From Gemmatimonadota bacterium (GTDB lineage Bacteria; Gemmatimonadota; Gemmatimonadetes; Gemmatimonadales; Gemmatimonadaceae): DNA of 64,000 nucleotides. Where the stretch lies: NCBI GenBank assembly GCA_021413975.1, contig JAIOPJ010000039.1:1-64000 (forward strand). Reading direction: 5' to 3'. Positions 24,358 through 32,627 of this stretch are shown here, in pieces (position 1 is the first letter of the stretch; every line of letters begins with the position of its first letter). Under the pieces are notes generated by a model, which saw nothing but the letters and a program-made list of their open reading frames with translations, was not told the DNA's origin and did not search any database. The position numbers and the translations under genes were made by a program.

Positions 24358-25617
24358 CTAGCGGAAGCCGGCCACGAGGCTCTGCGTGATCAGGCCCCAC
24401 CCGTCCACGAGGACGAAGAGCAGGAGCTTGAACGGCAGGGCGATCATGGTGGGCGGGAGCATGAACATGCCGAGCGACATGAGCACCGAGGCGACGACCA
24501 CGTCGATGACGATGAACGGCAGGAAGAGCGCGAAGCCGATCGCGAACGCGGTGCGCAGCTCGCTGATGACGAAGGCGGCCATGAGCGTGATGAACGGCAC
24601 CTGCTCGCCGGCCACGACGGGCTGGCGCGAGAGCCGCACCATCCGCCGCACGTCGGCGGGACGCGTCTGGCGCAGCATGAAGTCGCGCAGCGGCACGGTG
24701 CCCTTCTCGAGCATCTCGACCTGCTGGATCCGGCCGTCGAGCCAGGGCGTGATCGCCTCCTGATTCAGGCGCGTCATGGTGGGGGCCATGACGAAGCCGG
24801 TGAGGATCAGCGCGAGACCGGCGATGAGTGGGGCGGGGGGCGAGGTCTGCGTGCCGAGGGCCTGCCGCAGGAAGTAGAGCACGACGAGGATGCGCGTGAA
24901 TCCCGTCGTCATGAGGACGAGCGTCGGGAGCAGGCTCAGCAGGCCCATCATGATGACGACGCCGACGGTGCCGTTCATGCGGAGCCCCTCGCCGCCGTTC
25001 TCGGCGCCGAGCCGCAGGTCCATGCGCGGGGCGAGGCGTTCGACGACCGTGGCCGCGGTGGCGGCGGGGTTCTGGATCGCGCCGGTGCTCGTGCCGGTCG
25101 CGACCTTGCCGGCGGCACCGGGCGTCGACGCGGTGATCGGGGCGGCGGCCGGGGCTGCCTGCGCACCGAGCGGCGACGAGGTGGCGACCGCGAACAGCAG
25201 CAGCAGTGCCGCTCCCTTGAGCCCGACGGCGTGCGCGAACGCGCGCCTGAAGATCTCGGTGCCCGCAGGGCGCGGCGTGGCGACGGGGGCGTAGGTGTTG
25301 TCCGCGGTCCGCTCGACCACCGTGTCCGTCCTGACGCCGCGCGCGGCGAGCATCTGGAGGGCGTCGTCGTCCTCGACCTGCATGAGCCGATGCACGCCGC
25401 CGTCACCGATCGAGACGAGCATCACGCGCGATCCGACGCGCAGCAGGGCCACACCCTGCCGAGGTCCCAGGGCCGTGCGCTGCAGCACGTCGAGCGGGGC
25501 CGCGGTGCGGTCGCGCGACGCGCCCATGCCGAAGCGGCGATACGCACGGCCGAGGCCGGCGACGAGCGCGAGGATCGCGACGAGCGCGAGCAGGACGCCG
25601 ACGTAGGTGAGGAGCAC
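24358..25617 (-). CDS. fliP: FliO-FliP fused in one reading frame
   Basis: 419 residues from a GTG at 25617, with no stop between two normally separate proteins. Residues 1-~105 look like FliO: one membrane helix (LLALVAILALVAGLG), then PLDVLQRTALGPRQGVALLRVGSRVMLVSIGDGGV. Residues ~125-419 are FliP: a signal-peptide-like segment (GAALLLLFAVATSSPLGAQA), an Ala/Pro-rich spacer and the canonical core (LPTLVLMTTGFTRILVVLYFLRQALGTQ, VPFITLMAAFVISELRTAF). FliP is the export gate pore; FliO assists its assembly. Internal ATGs occur at residues 79 and 89, but none lies just before the FliP signal segment. Confidence 0.93.
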   Translation of the reverse strand: MLLTYVGVLLALVAILALVAGLGRAYRRFGMGASRDRTAAPLDVLQRTALGPRQGVALLRVGSRVMLVSIGDGGVHRLMQVEDDDALQMLAARGVRTDTVVERTADNTYAPVATPRPAGTEIFRRAFAHAVGLKGAALLLLFAVATSSPLGAQAAPAAAPITASTPGAAGKVATGTSTGAIQNPAATAATVVERLAPRMDLRLGAENGGEGLRMNGTVGVVIMMGLLSLLPTLVLMTTGFTRILVVLYFLRQALGTQTSPPAPLIAGLALILTGFVMAPTMTRLNQEAITPWLDGRIQQVEMLEKGTVPLRDFMLRQTRPADVRRMVRLSRQPVVAGEQVPFITLMAAFVISELRTAFAIGFALFLPFIVIDVVVASVLMSLGMFMLPPTMIALPFKLLLFVLVDGWGLITQSLVAGFR

Positions 25618-25620
25618 GGA

Positions 25621-27024
25621 TTACGGCTCGAGCGCTGCGGTGGGCAGCTGCGCGACGATGCGGCGCAGCCGGAACCCGTAGTGCTCGTTCACCACGACGA
25701 CCTCGCCTTCGGCGAGCTTGAGGTCGCTCACGTAGAGATCCATGGGGTCGCCCGCGAGACGGTCGAGCTGGAGCACCGAGCCGCGCCCGAGGCGCAGGAG
25801 CTCGCCCACGGTGACGGTGGAGCGCCCCACTTCGATGCGGACCGGGAGCGTGATGTCGATCAGCGCGGCGAAGGGCACCTCGCCGCCGGCCAGGAGCGCG
25901 GCACCGAGATCGGCGAACTCCGGTGACTGATGGTCGGTGGCGAGCGCGGCGAGGCCGGCGTCGGCATCGGTGGACGGAGCGGTCATGTGTCGGACCTCGG
26001 GCGCGGTGCGACCGCGCGGTAGTGGGACCAGGGAGTCGAAGGCGGGACCATTCAGGACGTCGGTGACGCTCACGGCGCGCAGCTGCTTCACGCGCCCGGC
26101 CTGCACGCGGAACCGCGGCTGGCCGCCGACGATCAGTTCGAGCGGCGTGCCCATCGGGATGCCGGTCGCGATCGTCGTGCCCGCCGCGAACCGCAGCAGG
26201 TCGCGCATGGGGATGCGGAACTCGGGGAGTCGTGCGATCGCCGGGACCGTCGTCATGCGCAGCGACTGCTCCGTCTGCTCGCGCGATGTCTTGCGCTCGG
26301 CCTCGGTGCCGACCGGGTCGCTGAGGCGGCGGTCCGCGGAGCGCGTGAAGAACTGCTCGACGACGTTGAGCGGGAGGCAGATCGAGAGGAGGCCGTTGCC
26401 GCCGGCGAACTTGGCGTTGACCGTGGCGACGAGGCACGGGACGTCACGCTCGACCGCCTGCATGATCTCGGGGATCGACTCGAAGCCGGTGACCGCGAGC
26501 TGCAGCTTGGCGTGATCCCACCATACCTCCATGAGGTCCGAGACCGCGCGGTCGGCCACCGTGTCGAGCGCCAGGCGCTCGATCGGCGAGACCACCCGGT
26601 CCAGGATCGTCGGCGCGCCGCCGCCACCGAAGAGGCGGTCGATCAGGAAGTAGGCGAGCGAGGGGTTGAAGTCGACGACGCCCTGCTGCGACCCGGCGTC
26701 CTCGATCCGCACGAGGAAGCTCGCGCTCGGCGTGTTGAGCGTGAGCAGGTACTCCGCGTACGAGACCTGCTCGACCGACTGCAACCGGAGATCGATCGTG
26801 TCGCGGAGCCGCGAGACGAGCCAGCCCTCGAGCGAGCGCACCAGGCGCTCGTACATGGCCTCGAGCGTGCGCAGGCGGTCGCGCGAGACGCGCGCGGGAC
26901 GGCGGAAGTCGTAGAGCTGGACGTCGGCATCGCCGGCGACGGTCGCGGTGGCGGCACCGCCGCCGCCCTTGAGGAGGCGGTCGATGTCGTCCTGCGAGAA
27001 CGCGGCGGCTGCTGGTGTGCTCAT
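25621..27024 (-). CDS. fliM: flagellar switch proteins FliM and FliN in one reading frame
   Basis: 467 residues. Residues 1-~335 are FliM: N-terminal SQDDIDRLLKG (the CheY-binding motif), the CheC-like middle domain (VDFNPSLAYFLIDRLFGG) and a first SpoA domain (~275-325). Residues 347-467 match FliN: a linker and a second SpoA domain (DITLPVRIEVGRSTVTVGELLRLGRGSVLQLDRLA). No stop separates them. M347 (ATG at 25986) is preceded by GAGG at an 8-base spacing, so a separate ~121-residue FliN may be made by internal initiation. Together they form the C-ring that controls rotation direction. Confidence 0.94.
   Translation of the reverse strand: MSTPAAAAFSQDDIDRLLKGGGGAATATVAGDADVQLYDFRRPARVSRDRLRTLEAMYERLVRSLEGWLVSRLRDTIDLRLQSVEQVSYAEYLLTLNTPSASFLVRIEDAGSQQGVVDFNPSLAYFLIDRLFGGGGAPTILDRVVSPIERLALDTVADRAVSDLMEVWWDHAKLQLAVTGFESIPEIMQAVERDVPCLVATVNAKFAGGNGLLSICLPLNVVEQFFTRSADRRLSDPVGTEAERKTSREQTEQSLRMTTVPAIARLPEFRIPMRDLLRFAAGTTIATGIPMGTPLELIVGGQPRFRVQAGRVKQLRAVSVTDVLNGPAFDSLVPLPRGRTAPEVRHMTAPSTDADAGLAALATDHQSPEFADLGAALLAGGEVPFAALIDITLPVRIEVGRSTVTVGELLRLGRGSVLQLDRLAGDPMDLYVSDLKLAEGEVVVVNEHYGFRLRRIVAQLPTAALEP
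25984..25998 (-). promoter_or_regulatory. fliN: internal ribosome site and ATG for FliN
   Basis: GAGG (25998-25995), 8 bases, then ATG (25986-25984), in frame inside the FliM-FliN gene and exactly at the domain boundary. Confidence 0.55.
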
Positions 27025-27033
27025 GGTCGACGA

Positions 27034-27531
27034 CTACTGGATGACGAACTGGGGGAGCAGGACCCGCTTCACGACGCCTTCGGGGAAGAGCGCGCCGATG
27101 GCGGCGGCGAGGTCGGTCTTGAGCGCCTCGCGTCGTGCGGGGTCGCCGAGCTCCTCGATGGTGCGGCCGCTGAGCAGGTCGACGATCCGGTCGCGGATCT
27201 CGGCGTCGCGCGCGGCGAGCTCCTCGGCCGCGCTGGCGTCCTTCACCACGATCGCGGTGGTCACGAGCAGGAAGCGTGCGCCGTTCGTGCTCGCCGGATT
27301 CACGACGAGGTTCTCGATCTCGTGCACCGAGATCGGGCCGGTCGGTTCCGCCGGCTCGGCTTCGACGACCGCCTCGGGGGCGTGGCCCATCTTCGGCGCG
27401 ATCACGAACCCTCCGACGGCGCCGCCGAGCAGGAGTCCGGCGAACGCTCCGATCATGATGCGCTTCTTGCCTCCCGCCGGGGCGGCGGGGGCGTCAGCGA
27501 CGGCGGGTGCGGGGGTGGCGGCAGTGGCCAT
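27034..27531 (-). CDS. fliL: flagellar basal-body-associated protein FliL
   Basis: 165 residues: a short Ala/Pro-rich cytoplasmic N-terminus with GGKKR, one membrane helix (IMIGAFAGLLLGGAVGGFVIA), and a periplasmic FliL domain (SVHEIENLVVNPASTNGARFLLVTTAIVV, then DRIVDLLSGRTIEEL, ending VLLPQFVIQ). FliL surrounds stators and supports torque. First gene of the sigma-54 unit that continues into fliMN and the export genes. Confidence 0.94.
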   Translation of the reverse strand: MATAATPAPAVADAPAAPAGGKKRIMIGAFAGLLLGGAVGGFVIAPKMGHAPEAVVEAEPAEPTGPISVHEIENLVVNPASTNGARFLLVTTAIVVKDASAAEELAARDAEIRDRIVDLLSGRTIEELGDPARREALKTDLAAAIGALFPEGVVKRVLLPQFVIQ

Positions 27532-27595
27532 GGGTCCGAGAGCGGCGAAGGTTGTCGAGTGGATCGGCGGATCGAGCTCCGTCGGGAGCAGTTAA

Positions 27596-27611
27596 AGCAG
27601 GAGCTGGGCCA
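27596..27611 (-). promoter_or_regulatory. sigma-54 promoter element upstream of fliL
   Basis: Minus-strand TGGCCCA-GCTC-CTGCT with the exact 10-base GG-GC spacing, 65 bases before the fliL start. It is nearly identical to the flgB element, including a following TTAA. Confidence 0.72.
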
Positions 27612-27637
27612 CGATCTCCAGGCACCGGCGCGGAGCT

Positions 27638-27664
27638 GGTAAACTCATTGTCAGTAAGCACTTA
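27638..27664 (-). promoter_or_regulatory. conserved IHF-like element (fliL)
   Basis: Minus-strand TAAGTGCTTACTGA then CAATGAGTTTACC, aligning with the equivalents at flhA, fliI and flgB; core CAA-N4-TT. It lies between the sigma-54 element and the dyad. Confidence 0.6.
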
Positions 27665-27731
27665 GGGGGAACATGTCGGGCGGCTCGCACGCAGAAGCGC
27701 TCGGCAAAAGCGAGCCCGCCGCCGGACGCAT

Positions 27732-27746
27732 CGGCAAAGGTTGCCG
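27732..27746 (-). promoter_or_regulatory. activator dyad upstream of fliL
   Basis: A perfect CGGCAA-AGG-TTGCCG dyad, ~135 bp upstream of the sigma-54 element. Extra half-sites lie at 27702-27707 (CGGCAA) and 27765-27770 (TTGCCG). The 280-base gap between flgE and fliL holds only these regulatory elements. Confidence 0.7.
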
Positions 27747-27811
27747 TGCGACCGACGGCGGGCGTTGCCGCACCGCTGATCTCCTACCGTCTACGACCTA
27801 CCACCTGATCC

Positions 27812-29152
27812 CTAGCGCTTGAGCGAGACGAGCTCCTCGAGCAGGCGGTCCGACGTCGTGATCACGCGGCTGTTGGCCTGGTAGCCGCGCTCGGCGACGA
27901 TCATGCTCGTGAACTCCTGCGCGAGGTCGACGTTCGACATCTCGAGCGCGCCCGAGACCATGACGGACTGCGAGCCCTCGAGCGAGAAGCCGTAGACCGG
28001 TGAGCCGGAGTTGCCCGACGTGGAGTACATGTTGTCGCCGACGCGCATGAGGCCGCCGGGGTTGTTGAAGTCGCTGAGGACGATCTGGCCGAGGGCCGAC
28101 GTGGTGCCGTTGGTGAAGGCCCCGACGATCGTGCCGGAGCGATCGATCGAGAAGTCCATCAGCGTGCCCGACGTGTACCCGTTCTGGTCGCGGAGGACGG
28201 AGTTGGACGTCCCGGCGAACTGGCTCAGGCCGTTCACGCCGGCGCCGCGCGGGTCGATCGTGATGGTGACGTCGTTCGCACCCGAGTTCGGGCGGAAGGT
28301 GATCGTCGGCGGCGTGAAGGTCGCCGGGTTGGTGTCGAGCGTGCCGTCGGGCAGGAAGGTGAACGGATTGGAGCCGCCGTTCACCTGGATGCCGCCGGTG
28401 CCGAAAGTGTTGTCGATGTCCATTCCCGACGTGTCGACCTGCCAGCTCCACTCACTCGGGCCGGTCTTGTAGAGGACGACCTTGAGCTCATGCTCCTCGC
28501 CGAGCGAGTCGAAGACGGTGATCGCGACGTCCTTGTAGGACTTCTCGTTGCCGGTGACGGTGCGCTGCGCGGGGTCGAGCGGATCGAGCGTCGCGGCCGT
28601 GCCCTGGTCGAACACCTGCGCCGAGGCGTCGACGTTCCCGGCCAGCGTGACCTTCGTGGTGGAGAAGGCGGCGGTCTTCTGGCCGAACGGCAGGGTGATG
28701 TCGCTGATGCCGTCCTGGAAGACGCCGTTGACGGCGGTGCGGCCCTGCACCACGAACCCGTTCGACGGCGAGACGAGGCGGCCGTCGGCGTCGAGCTGGA
28801 AGTTGCCCGAGCGCGTGTAGAAGAACTGGTTGCCCTTCGCGACGACGAAGAACGAGTCGCCCTGGATCGCGAGGTCGGTCGCGAGACCGGTGGTCTCGAC
28901 GTTACCCTGGCTGAACAGCGTGTCGACCGACGCGACCTGCGAGCCCAGTCCGACCTGCACCGGGTTCACGCCGCCCTGGTCGCCCGGCGGGCGCGTGGCG
29001 CCGCTGACGAGCTGCGCGAAGCCTTCCTTGAAGGCGACGCGTCCCGACTTGAACGCGATGGTGTTGACGTTGGCGACGTTGTTGCCGATGACGTCGAGGC
29101 GCAGCTGGTGGTTGCGCAGGCCGGTGACGCCGGAGAACAGTGAGCGGAGCAT
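27812..29152 (-). CDS. flgE: flagellar hook protein FlgE
   Basis: 446 residues. N-terminal SLFSGVTGLRNHQLRLDVIGNNVANVNTIAFKSGRVAF and C-terminal SNVDLAQEFTSMIVAERGYQANSRVITTSDRLLEELVSLKR are canonical. The central domain (ITVFDSLGEEHELKVVLYKTG) is the FlaE-type insertion. It polymerises into the hook, with FlgD as cap and FliK as length ruler, both encoded just upstream. Confidence 0.97.
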   Translation of the reverse strand: MLRSLFSGVTGLRNHQLRLDVIGNNVANVNTIAFKSGRVAFKEGFAQLVSGATRPPGDQGGVNPVQVGLGSQVASVDTLFSQGNVETTGLATDLAIQGDSFFVVAKGNQFFYTRSGNFQLDADGRLVSPSNGFVVQGRTAVNGVFQDGISDITLPFGQKTAAFSTTKVTLAGNVDASAQVFDQGTAATLDPLDPAQRTVTGNEKSYKDVAITVFDSLGEEHELKVVLYKTGPSEWSWQVDTSGMDIDNTFGTGGIQVNGGSNPFTFLPDGTLDTNPATFTPPTITFRPNSGANDVTITIDPRGAGVNGLSQFAGTSNSVLRDQNGYTSGTLMDFSIDRSGTIVGAFTNGTTSALGQIVLSDFNNPGGLMRVGDNMYSTSGNSGSPVYGFSLEGSQSVMVSGALEMSNVDLAQEFTSMIVAERGYQANSRVITTSDRLLEELVSLKR

Positions 29153-29160
29153 GTGGACCT

Positions 29161-29201
29161 CGGAGGAAGGACGAAGGAAGAAGGACGGAGGAGGAAGGAA
29201 C
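29161..29201 (-). repeat. polypurine/polypyrimidine tract before flgE
   Basis: About 40 bases of GGAGGAAGG-type repeats on the plus strand, so a C/T-rich mRNA leader directly before the flgE ribosome site (GAGG). It resembles the GGATGAAGG strings in the tRNA spacers. Confidence 0.7.
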
Positions 29202-29213
29202 GGTCGCGGTGCC

Positions 29214-29486
29214 CTACGGCACCGGGGTGATCGGGATCAAACCCATGTTGTCGAGCTTCTCGTTGATGCCGACGAGCTGCTCGAGGCTCGAGAACTGCGC
29301 GAGCTGCGCGGCGAGCTGGTCGGGCGAGGCGGGGTTGGACGGATCCTGGTTCTTCATCTGCGCGACGAGGAGCTTGAGGAACATGTCCTTCGTCTGCTTC
29401 GCCTTGTTCCGCTCGACGGCGGTCGACGAGCCGGTCGGACCGGTGTCGACGTTCGCGGTGGCGGGCATGGTGCTGGGGATGTTCAT
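29214..29486 (-). CDS. flgD: short hook-capping protein FlgD
   Basis: 90 residues. It contains the FlgD N-terminal block DMFLKLLVAQMKNQDPSNPASPDQLAAQLAQFSSLEQLVGINEKL and stops shortly after. The Fn3/Tudor-like C-terminal region of typical ~220-residue FlgD proteins is missing. The N-terminal part is the section normally essential for export and hook assembly, so the protein may still be functional. It lies between fliK and flgE. Confidence 0.9.
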   Translation of the reverse strand: MNIPSTMPATANVDTGPTGSSTAVERNKAKQTKDMFLKLLVAQMKNQDPSNPASPDQLAAQLAQFSSLEQLVGINEKLDNMGLIPITPVP

Positions 29487-29509
29487 GCGGTGACCTGTGG
29501 GATGGGGGA

Positions 29510-31453
29510 CTAGAAGGGGCGCTGGCGGCGGGACGTGAACTGCCGGGCGTGCTGCTGTTCGCGCTGTTGTTCGCGCTGCTGTTCGCGCCCGGAGTCGGGA
29601 GCGGGCTGTCGGTCGCGACCTTCGAGCGCGGCATCGCTGTCGCCGCGGAGGCCGCGGGCCCGGGCGCTCGCTTCGGAGGCGGCCACGGTGTCGAGCGCGG
29701 TCGCCCGCGCCTGCTGTGCGGCATCGAGCTGCACCGAGACCCGCGCGGCATCGAAGCCCTGGCGCTCGAGCGAACGCGTGAGCGTCGCGATCTCCGACTG
29801 GAGCCCGCGGGCGACGCCCGCGTCGGAGGTGCGGAGCGTCGCGTCGAGCGCGCCGTTCTGCAGCGCGAGCCGGACCTCGCTCAACCCGTCGCGCACGGGA
29901 TCCAGCGCGAGGCGCAACTCGCCGACGGTGCCCGCAGGCTGCGCATCGCGCGCGGCGAGCAGTTCGGCGACGCGCTCGGCGGCGAGTCCGTTCGGGCGCA
30001 TGATCGGCGCCGCACTGCCGACGAGGCCGGTGCGCGCTCCCATGAGCGGCATCGCGTCGCGCTGGGGGTCCAGCGTGGTGCGCCCTGCGACGTCGCTGGC
30101 GAACGCGGCGAGGGCCGCGGCCGTGCGACCGCGGGCCTGACGCGCGGTGCGCGCCTCGGCGGCGCTGCGGTCGTTCGCGCGTTCGTTCGTGCGGTCGCTC
30201 GTGCGGTCCGTGTTGCGAGTGGCGTCGCCGGTCAGGCGCCGCGAGGGATCGCGCCCGGCGTCACGCTCGGCATCGCGTCCGGCATCGCGTCCGGTATCGT
30301 TTCCGGCATCGCGTCCGGCGTCGCGACCGGTTTCGCGTCCGGCTTCGCTTGAACTGCCCGCAGCGCTGACGCCGCCCTGGCCATCGGTGGGAACGGTCGC
30401 GAGGATCGGGTCCGACGCGGCACCGTTGCCGCGCACCGGCTTCGCCGCGTCGGTCACCGCGATCGTGACCGTCCGCGCTGGTGCTCCGTTGGTTCGGTTC
30501 GTCGTACTCTCGATGCCGGTGCCGGTGCCCATGCCGGTGCCGCCCGACGTGACCTCCACGCCGGCATCCGCACGGCTCACGGCGCGGGTGCGCGACGCGG
30601 TCATGGCCGACTGTCCGGGCACCGCGACGCGCGCGGTGCTCGCGATCTGCGCCACCTGCGCGACCTGAGCGGGAGCCGCGAGCATGCCGCCTTGGCGCAG
30701 TGGTCGCACGATGAGGTCGCCCGTCCCGCGACGAGCAGCGGCGCCTTCCCTGGCATCCACTGTCGTCCGGGGCAATTCGATGTGGCCGGGATCGCGGGAA
30801 CCGAGCGTGCGCAGCCCCTCTTCCTCGGCGATGCGCTGCAGCAGCGCATAGCCCTTGCCCGACGTGCGACCGTCGATGATGACGTCGGCGGCCTTGCCCT
30901 CGATGTGCCGCGAGTCGCGCGTCCAGGTGACGATCGGGCCCGGTGTGGTGCGTCCCTGGGCGTAGAGCGCCTCCTGCCGCGCGCTGCTGCGCACCGTCTC
31001 GCGCACCTCCACGCGATGGCCGGCGCTGCGCATGCGATCGAGCACGCGCGTGAGGCGCTCCGAGAAGTCGGCGTCGAGTCCATCCGCGGACCTGAGCACC
31101 TCGGTGGTGGTCAGTGAGCGTGTCGACTCGATCGAGAGCTCCACCGGCACGCGACGATCGTTCCCGGGCGATGCGGCGGCGCGAGTCGCAGCGGGATCAT
31201 CCGGCGACGTCGCCTCGTTGGACGCAGTGGCTTCCTCCTCGGACGCGGGCGCGGCCTCGTCGGTCGGATCGGCATCGGCGAGCGCGTCGATCGACAGGCG
31301 CGCAGGCGCGGCCGCGACCGGGGCGGGACCGATCAGCGTCTGGAGCATCGCCGCGAATGCGCTCTTGGAGCTCTCCTCGGTGCGGGGTGCGGCCGGTTCG
31401 GCCGCGGGCCCACCGAGCACGGCCGCGAGGAGAGGCGTGGCTCCGGCGATCAT
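29510..31453 (-). CDS. fliK: FliK hook-length control protein with an inserted M15 peptidase-like domain
   Basis: 647 residues. The C-terminal domain (~507-580: VGELRLALDPVRDGLSEVRLAL, then LTRSLERQGFDAARVSVQLD) is the Flg_hook/FliK switch domain, followed by a Gln/Arg-rich tail. Residues ~125-230 look like an M15 D,D/L,D-peptidase: RSSARQEALYAQGRT, the zinc-type motif SRHIEGKAAD (H183, D190) and DPGHIEL (D221, H224). Residues ~370-405 are a GRDA repeat, then an Arg/Asp/Thr-rich segment. FliK measures the hook and triggers FlhB switching. Its ATG overlaps the next upstream gene. Confidence 0.88.
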   Translation of the reverse strand: MIAGATPLLAAVLGGPAAEPAAPRTEESSKSAFAAMLQTLIGPAPVAAAPARLSIDALADADPTDEAAPASEEEATASNEATSPDDPAATRAAASPGNDRRVPVELSIESTRSLTTTEVLRSADGLDADFSERLTRVLDRMRSAGHRVEVRETVRSSARQEALYAQGRTTPGPIVTWTRDSRHIEGKAADVIIDGRTSGKGYALLQRIAEEEGLRTLGSRDPGHIELPRTTVDAREGAAARRGTGDLIVRPLRQGGMLAAPAQVAQVAQIASTARVAVPGQSAMTASRTRAVSRADAGVEVTSGGTGMGTGTGIESTTNRTNGAPARTVTIAVTDAAKPVRGNGAASDPILATVPTDGQGGVSAAGSSSEAGRETGRDAGRDAGNDTGRDAGRDAERDAGRDPSRRLTGDATRNTDRTSDRTNERANDRSAAEARTARQARGRTAAALAAFASDVAGRTTLDPQRDAMPLMGARTGLVGSAAPIMRPNGLAAERVAELLAARDAQPAGTVGELRLALDPVRDGLSEVRLALQNGALDATLRTSDAGVARGLQSEIATLTRSLERQGFDAARVSVQLDAAQQARATALDTVAASEASARARGLRGDSDAALEGRDRQPAPDSGREQQREQQREQQHARQFTSRRQRPF

Positions 31454-32142
31454 GGCGCGACCGTCTTGGGGAGCAGCGCCAGCGTCGCCTGCAGGAGCGA
31501 TGCGGCCTTCTCCGGCGTGAGTTGCGAGAGCACGAGCGCGGCCTGCTTGTCCGACATCGCCGCGAGCGCGCGGGCGGCCTCGGTCCCGCCGAGCCGCTCG
31601 ATGGTACGCGCGGCCTCACGCGGTCCCATGCGGGAGAGGAGCCGTGCCATGCGCGCATAATCGGGGAGCGAGTCGGGCGCGCCGCCGCCGATGGTCCCGT
31701 CCGGGCCCATCGTGACGGTGCCGCCTGACTGCGCCCGCAGGAGCGACCCGATGGTCAGTTGACCGGGGCGCGCAGGTGTGGTGCCCGCGGGCGTCGTGCC
31801 CGGCGGAGCCGTACTCGAATGCGTCGCGCCGTCGGGCGAACCCGCAGGCGTCGTGCCGGCGACCGCGCGCGAGGGATCGGCCGCGTGCGCGTCGAGCGCC
31901 GCGGTCGATCCGTCACGGCCCGTGTCGACGTCGTGCGGGACCGAGGTCGACGCCGTGTCACCGGTGGACGACCCGGCGTGGCCCGGATCGCGTGGCGCGC
32001 CCTCGCCATGGGTGGAGTCCGCGTGCGTGGAATCGACGTGCGTCGAGTCGGAGCCCGCGGGTCGCATGACGTACGCGCCGGCGCCACCCCCGAGCGCGAA
32101 GAAGGCGAGGAATGCGACGAGGGGAAGGATCAGCGGCTTCAT
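31450..32142 (-). CDS. MotE/MgtE-N-like flagellar accessory protein
   Basis: 230 residues with one N-terminal membrane helix (LILPLVAFLAFFALGGGAGAYV). A long Ser/Thr/His/Asp-rich low-complexity segment with three DSTH repeats follows. The C-terminal helical domain (YARMARLLSRMGPREAARTIERLGGTEAARALAAMSDKQAALVLSQLTPEKAASLLQ) resembles the MgtE N-terminal domain and MotE, which stabilises motor proteins in some bacteria. Its place between fliJ and fliK is typical of such genes. Exact role unproven. Confidence 0.75.
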   Translation of the reverse strand: MKPLILPLVAFLAFFALGGGAGAYVMRPAGSDSTHVDSTHADSTHGEGAPRDPGHAGSSTGDTASTSVPHDVDTGRDGSTAALDAHAADPSRAVAGTTPAGSPDGATHSSTAPPGTTPAGTTPARPGQLTIGSLLRAQSGGTVTMGPDGTIGGGAPDSLPDYARMARLLSRMGPREAARTIERLGGTEAARALAAMSDKQAALVLSQLTPEKAASLLQATLALLPKTVAP

Positions 32143-32627
32143 GCGTCGGTCTCCACGGCATCGGCATCCTGGTCGGAACGGCGGGCGTGCCGTTCGACGG
32201 CGAGGGCGTCCATCGCCGTCCGTTCGTGACGGGTGTGGGATTGCCGCCATTCCTCCTCGCGCCGCTCGCGCAGGCGCGAGATGACGCGGCGGGATTGCAT
32301 GGCGACGTTGAGTTCACCGCGGACCAGGTCCACCTGCGCCTCGCGCGAGGCGACTTCCTGCTCCGCGACGTCGAGGTGGGCGTCGAGCGAGGCGATCAGG
32401 CGCTCCTTCTGGTGGAGCGCGCCGACGTGCTGCGCGGTGGTGTGCGCGCGGGCCAGGTCGGCACCGCTCGCCTGTCGCACCGCGGCCAGCGCGTCCATCG
32501 CCGAACGCGCGTCGGCGGCGGCTTCCGATGCGGCGCCGAGCTGGCCGGCGATCGCCTGCTCGCGCTGGTGGCGCAGGTCCAGCACGCGCTGCAGTCCGAA
32601 GGAGAAACGACTCGAGGGAGCGGTCAC
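32139..32627 (-). CDS. fliJ: flagellar export chaperone FliJ
   Basis: 162 residues, a long coiled coil beginning FSFGLQRVLDLRHQREQ, as in FliJ. FliJ sits in the FliI ATPase ring and couples it to FlhA. ATGA-type overlaps link it with fliI upstream and the MotE-like gene downstream. Confidence 0.88.
   Translation of the reverse strand: MTAPSSRFSFGLQRVLDLRHQREQAIAGQLGAASEAAADARSAMDALAAVRQASGADLARAHTTAQHVGALHQKERLIASLDAHLDVAEQEVASREAQVDLVRGELNVAMQSRRVISRLRERREEEWRQSHTRHERTAMDALAVERHARRSDQDADAVETDA

Noticed and set aside
30232-30360. Repeat array with CRISPR-like periodicity
   Set aside because: It encodes the GRDA repeats of FliK in frame; no spacer structure and no cas gene in the window.
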